A stretch of DNA of 64,000 bases from Xiphophorus maculatus (Eukaryota; Chordata; Actinopteri; Cyprinodontiformes; Poeciliidae): NCBI RefSeq assembly GCF_002775205.1, contig NC_036461.1:20184015-20248014 (forward strand), written 5' to 3'. The position numbers and the translations under genes were made by a program. Below the pieces are notes generated by a model that made no database searches, was not told the origin of the DNA, and worked only from the letters and a program-made list of their open reading frames with translations. Each line of letters starts with the position of its first letter. Positions within the stretch are counted from its first letter, which is position 1. Below, one piece after another: positions 61,501-64,000 of this stretch.

Positions 61501-64000
61501 GAGCGTTGGGTCGCATCAAAATGAGTGAACGGTGACGCTGGCAGCTGTGAGGAGGATTCTCTGTGGAGCATCTCATGATGGAGTATGAGGTTGTGGATTA
61601 AAAAAACAAGAAAGAAAGAAAGGATTCAGAAAATGCTGGAGTGAGAAATGACAGCCTGAGGGAAATGATTCCAGGTGAGACAGGACTTACACAAGCAGAG
61701 TCGATTCTCTGCACAGGAAGCAGAGGGGAAAGCAGAGGAAGTTCACTTTAGAGCAAAATTCACATCACATCAGCGACACACACGCACACCCAACCCCACG
61801 CATGCACACCCCCACGCACGCATACACACACTGCTGTTAAGCCAGTGACATGCCAGCACAAGGTCTATGCTGCTGCAGCAGGATAAACCTGACGGATCGG
61901 CTCAGGTGACGAAGGTTGATTTTGTGTGAAACATTGAAAAGTTTTTACACCTCCTGAACGCTTTCGTTGATCGACCGATACAGGTTTTTTAAGGCCTTTC
62001 TCTGCAGCTGCTCCAAAGTCACCATGAGGCTGACTGATGCTATTCTTGTCCTTCAGTTAGGTTAGATGGACGTCCATGTCTTGAAATGTTTCCATGTCCA
62101 GATGATGGATTGAACAGAGAATCTGTGATGTTCAAAACTTTGGATGTTGTTCTAGAAACTAACTCTGCTGACATTTAGTGTTTTTGCAGTGCAACTGGCA
62201 TTTTTGTAATGACAACCCATCTCTTTTCAGCCAAAATATGGAAAATAAGAAATCATGAACAGAAAAACAACCCAAATACTGCTGATGTGCATCTCCAGAG
62301 AATAACAGGAATGTAATTTTTGAAATCCTTAAGATTCCTTAAACATCCTTGGACTCACCCGCAGGTCCACCCACTTGTCAAGCAGCCTTCGGTCATTAAA
62401 CTCACACAGCAGACCTGAGGACGTGATGCAGAAGGTAGAGGAGGACTGTCGCCCGCGGCCACACGCCACGTCGCTAAAGAAGTTATTCCGTAGTTCTCCG
62501 AGCAGCCCTGAACGCCCCAGCAGGGGAACAGTGGCGTTCACCTGCAGACAAACAAACAATGGCAACAGTCCGCTCCGGTTCTACTCTCAGCTGGTCATAA
62601 CGACATTAGTGTTCACACTGAACCTTTGAGGTCTTGGTGTGGTCCAGGTACCAGAACTTAACGTGTCGGTTGCCAGCAGTAACAAAGTAGGAGCTGTCGT
62701 ATGAGAAGGAGACGGCCGTCACTTTGCTGGAGACCTTATTGGCTGCCACCACCACGTTTTTCTGACAAACACACAAGAGAACATGTTAACAAGTGGGATG
62801 AGTGAACGGTTTCCCCTGGCGCCCGCCCACCGGCTGCAGGTGTACCTTCCAGTTCCACACGTTGACCATCATGTCGTGCTGGTAGCCCACGCTGACAATG
62901 TATTTCCCATTGGGAGAAAACGCCACACAGGACACTCCATATTTATGCTCCTGCAGCTCTGCGACCTGAGCGTGCTCCGACACCTCCCAGACCCGAACCG
63001 CTGGCATGTGACCGCTCTGAGGGAGACGGAGCGGGAAATCAAAAACATGAGAATCGTCTTCAGGAAAACTCAACCCTGCGTTCTCTGATGTTTTTATGTG
63101 GAGGTCAACAAATACTCACCTCTCCCGTTACGACATATTTCCCATCGGGAGAAAATGCCAATGTAGTGATCGCCTTTCTGCACACACACACACACTCATC
63201 AGATTATGATGTGATTATGGTCTTCGAAGTAAGGTAAGGCAATTTTATTTATATAGCACATTTTCAGCAACAAGGTCATTCAAAGCGCTTTACATGAGTA
63301 AGACAAAATAACAAAAGAAAAGCAAAAGGAAAACAAAAAGTATTCCATAATTTCTAAAGTAAAGAAGTTTCTCTGGATAAACTAAGAAAAGAAAAATAGC
63401 TTCTCTAGATTCTAAGTTTGTTCAAAATCCTGCACTGGATTGAGTGAAGTATAAAACTAAATGTTCCTGTTTTCGGTTGCTAAGCAGAATAAGATCAGGT
63501 ACACCAGGAGTTTCTCTGTATAAACTAATAAGAGTTTCTTAGAATCTTTTTGCTCTAACTAATAGGTTTGATTCCTGTTCAGGTTTGAGTGAAGTACGGT
63601 ATATATACTAGATGCTCCTGGTCTGAGTTGCTAGATAAGTAAGTATAAGTACTCCATAATTTATAAGTTAGAAGGAGTTTCTCTGGATAAACTCATAGGA
63701 GGAGAAGTTTCAGATTCACCTGCTTCACACAAACATTTCTGAGAACGTCAAAATGCTAAATTTACTAAAGGAAATAAATAAAATTGGATCATCATTTTGT
63801 AGGAAAAAACAGAAAAGTTCCATTACAAGCACAAATAAATAAGGTAATTAATGCTGTAAATGAGTGGATGTAAACTTTTCTCTTGAACTGTACACAGAAA
63901 GGTGACTTCCTCTAGGATAAGCTGTTCATAGTACTGTAGACATTTGGATGTGTTAGCTTGGGCTGCAGAGGTAGAGGTCAGGGGTCATTTTACCTGGAAC
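46295..64000 (-). CDS. mapkbp1: Mitogen-activated protein kinase-binding protein 1, 3' part (30 exons; 5' end outside window)
   Basis: Exons in transcript order: 64000-63994 (partial), 63177-63120, 63016-62846, 62761-62624, 62541-62359, 61708-61691, 61152-60992, 60490-60301, 58667-58533, 58430-58222, 58127-58036, 57364-57239, 56595-56525, 56362-56241, 55532-55457, 55381-55270, 55171-55108, 54771-54643, 54512-54412, 54302-54265, 53666-53526, 53425-53309, 52669-52545, 51904-51777, 51690-51505, 50808-50727, 49501-49107, 49025-48318, 47688-47603, 46534-46295. Phases agree at every junction. The N-terminal half is WD40 repeats ([17 protein letters not shown]); the C-terminal half is disordered with [19 protein letters not shown] and a helical tail ([10 protein letters not shown]). 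MAPKBP1 is a cytoplasmic and spindle-pole scaffold that binds JNK and restrains NOD2 signalling. Its paralogue WDR62 is the alternative, but G-H-M-P-A-V-R-V-W and A-E-L-Q-E-H-K-Y-G fit MAPKBP1 better. Confidence 0.92.
46620..47240. repeat. Dispersed repeats in the last mapkbp1 intron
   Basis: At 46620-46810 lies an AT-rich element with CTGCAAATATCTTAG near one end and internally inverted TTTCACTTATAA / TTATAAGTGAAA. At about 46870-47060 GGCCGATAGTGATTTGG and CGTATCGGCTGATCACCGAT look like the ends of a hAT-type MITE. Neither has coding capacity. Confidence 0.4.
49556..49765. repeat. MITE-like repeat, GTTTCCATT family (copy 2)
   Basis: In the mapkbp1 intron between 49502 and 50726. It shares GCATCACACGGGTCAC then TGATCAAC and the motif AATAGAAACACTTTTTTGCA with the copies at 19612-19830 and 51010-51475. 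The latter is in the opposite orientation. There is no coding capacity. Confidence 0.65.
50020..50545. repeat. Dispersed repeat with GTTCACTTT / AAAGTGGAC theme
   Basis: The block contains GGTTCACTTTCACTGCACTG near the left end, TTCACACACCCCAAACGAAA inside, and AAAGTGGACTAAAAAGGGAT near the right end. This layout is seen in fish MITE-like elements. It is non-coding and sits in a mapkbp1 intron. Family and boundaries are uncertain. Confidence 0.4.
51010..51475. repeat. MITE-like repeat pair, GTTTCCATT family (copy 3)
   Basis: The segment has several TGTTTCCATTA boxes (near 51038, 51111, 51296, 51399), a TGATCACGTGACCCGTGTGA block inverted relative to copy 2, and an inverse AATGGAAACACA at its right end. 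It may be two adjacent elements. It lies between mapkbp1 exons at 50808 and 51505. Confidence 0.6.
54888..55060 (+). mobile_element. Tc1-like transposon 3' tail
   Basis: Plus-strand sequence around AAGATTTTTATATGTGGGAA, TTACATTGACGTTTGTGGTT and GACAAAATATGAAAAAAGTT matches the non-coding 3' tail of the Tc1 elements also represented at 1515-2190. It lies in a mapkbp1 intron, 48 bases from the exon at 55108. A shorter piece of the same tail is at about 57895-57960. Confidence 0.6.
55691..55729. repeat. Perfect inverted repeat, 16-bp arms, 7-base loop
   Basis: GCATACCTACTGCACC (55691-55706) is exactly complementary to 55714-55729, with AGAAAAT as the loop. It lies in a mapkbp1 intron, 160 bases upstream (in gene direction) of the exon at 55532. 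Confidence 0.95.
57370..57442. repeat. CA-rich microsatellite beside a mapkbp1 acceptor
   Basis: An imperfect CA/CCCA tract begins six bases from the acceptor of exon 57364-57239. In gene orientation the polypyrimidine tract of that intron is therefore made of GT repeats. Length changes here could affect splicing. Confidence 0.8.
58478..58522. repeat. (GT)n microsatellite
   Basis: An imperfect GT/CA tract lies in the 102-base mapkbp1 intron between exons 58667-58533 and 58430-58222 and takes up almost half of it. Confidence 0.85.
58700..58860 (+). mobile_element. LINE reverse transcriptase fragment
   Basis: The plus strand reads, with few interruptions, [13 protein letters not shown] then, 24 residues on, Y-A-D-D-T-Q-L-Y. 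These are the two hallmark blocks around the reverse transcriptase active site. It lies antisense in a mapkbp1 intron, cut down to about 160 bases. The sequence after 58855 (AATGCACTGATCCAATATTA) looks like the start of a different, hAT-type element. Confidence 0.8.
61560..61690. other. mapkbp1 intron with no recognisable element
   Basis: This is intronic sequence before the six-codon exon at 61708-61691. A short (GAAA)n run lies at 61604-61621. I see no gene or transposon signature. Confidence 0.4.
63236..63300 (-). mobile_element. LINE 3' terminal fragment
   Basis: TTTTATTTATATAGCACATT followed by CAGCAACAAGG and CAAAGCGCTTTACATGAG is the same fish LINE/SINE tail motif seen at 3650-3700. 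Only the tail remains. It lies in the mapkbp1 intron next to the right edge. Confidence 0.65.
63345..63715. repeat. Diverged tandem repeat in mapkbp1 intron
   Basis: The phrase TTTCTCTGGATAAACT (or TGTATAAACT) recurs near 63368, 63511 and 63679. Between the copies are variants of GATTGAGTGAAGTA / GTTTGAGTGAAGTACGG and GTTCCTGTTTTCGGTTGCTA / GCTCCTGGTCTGAGTTGCTA. Unit length is about 145-170 bases. It begins directly after the LINE tail, so it may be the repetitive interior of that element. Confidence 0.6.

Noticed and set aside
46295..64000. Assignment of the WD40 gene to wdr62
   Set aside because: The blade sequence G-H-M-P-A-V-R-V-W and the C-terminal motifs K-A-Q-S-V-H-S-L and [11 protein letters not shown] agree better with what I recall of MAPKBP1 than of WDR62.

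Overview
This is vertebrate nuclear DNA, almost certainly from a teleost fish. Genes are split into many small GT-AG exons, intergenic DNA is AT-rich and full of microsatellites, and the repeats are typical fish families: Tc1-like transposon corpses, tRNA-derived SINEs with a GCGCTATATAA-type tail, Rex/L2-like LINE 3' ends and hAT-like non-autonomous elements. Nothing identifies the species.

Layout: (1) 1-6.7 kb is gene-free and repeat-rich. (2) 6710-14643, plus strand: a complete 15-exon dkc1 (dyskerin, pseudouridine synthase of H/ACA RNPs). Its introns appear to carry two well-formed H/ACA snoRNAs (introns 8 and 12) and one C/D-type candidate (intron 10), so the gene encodes both the H/ACA enzyme and probable guide RNAs for it. 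(3) 19324-25414, minus strand: a complete 4-exon F-box/leucine-rich-repeat gene, 431 aa. (4) 25653-30436, plus strand: cinp (CDK2-interacting protein), 5 exons. Its proposed first exon lies only 238 bp from the F-box start codon, suggesting a shared bidirectional promoter. (5) 30.7-45.5 kb is the accessory part: an unidentified 187-codon ORF, a roughly 600-bp unit present three times, a 3 x 91-bp tandem repeat, and an unrecognised two-exon, TATA-driven gene (38064-42075, minus) for a 476-aa serine-rich protein with 14-residue acidic/basic repeats. (6) 46295-64000, minus strand: the last 30 coding exons of mapkbp1 (JNK-binding WD40 scaffold), whose 5' end lies outside the window.

The exon models of dkc1, the F-box gene, cinp and mapkbp1 were built by hand from splice signals, with phases checked across every junction. 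Exon lengths sum to whole codons: 498, 431, 233 and, for the part of mapkbp1 seen here, 1466 aa.

The strongest candidates for something undescribed are the repeat-rich 476-aa gene with its unusual surroundings, and the intronic snoRNAs of dkc1, above all the C/D-type one. Identities rest on recognised protein sequence. No database search was possible.
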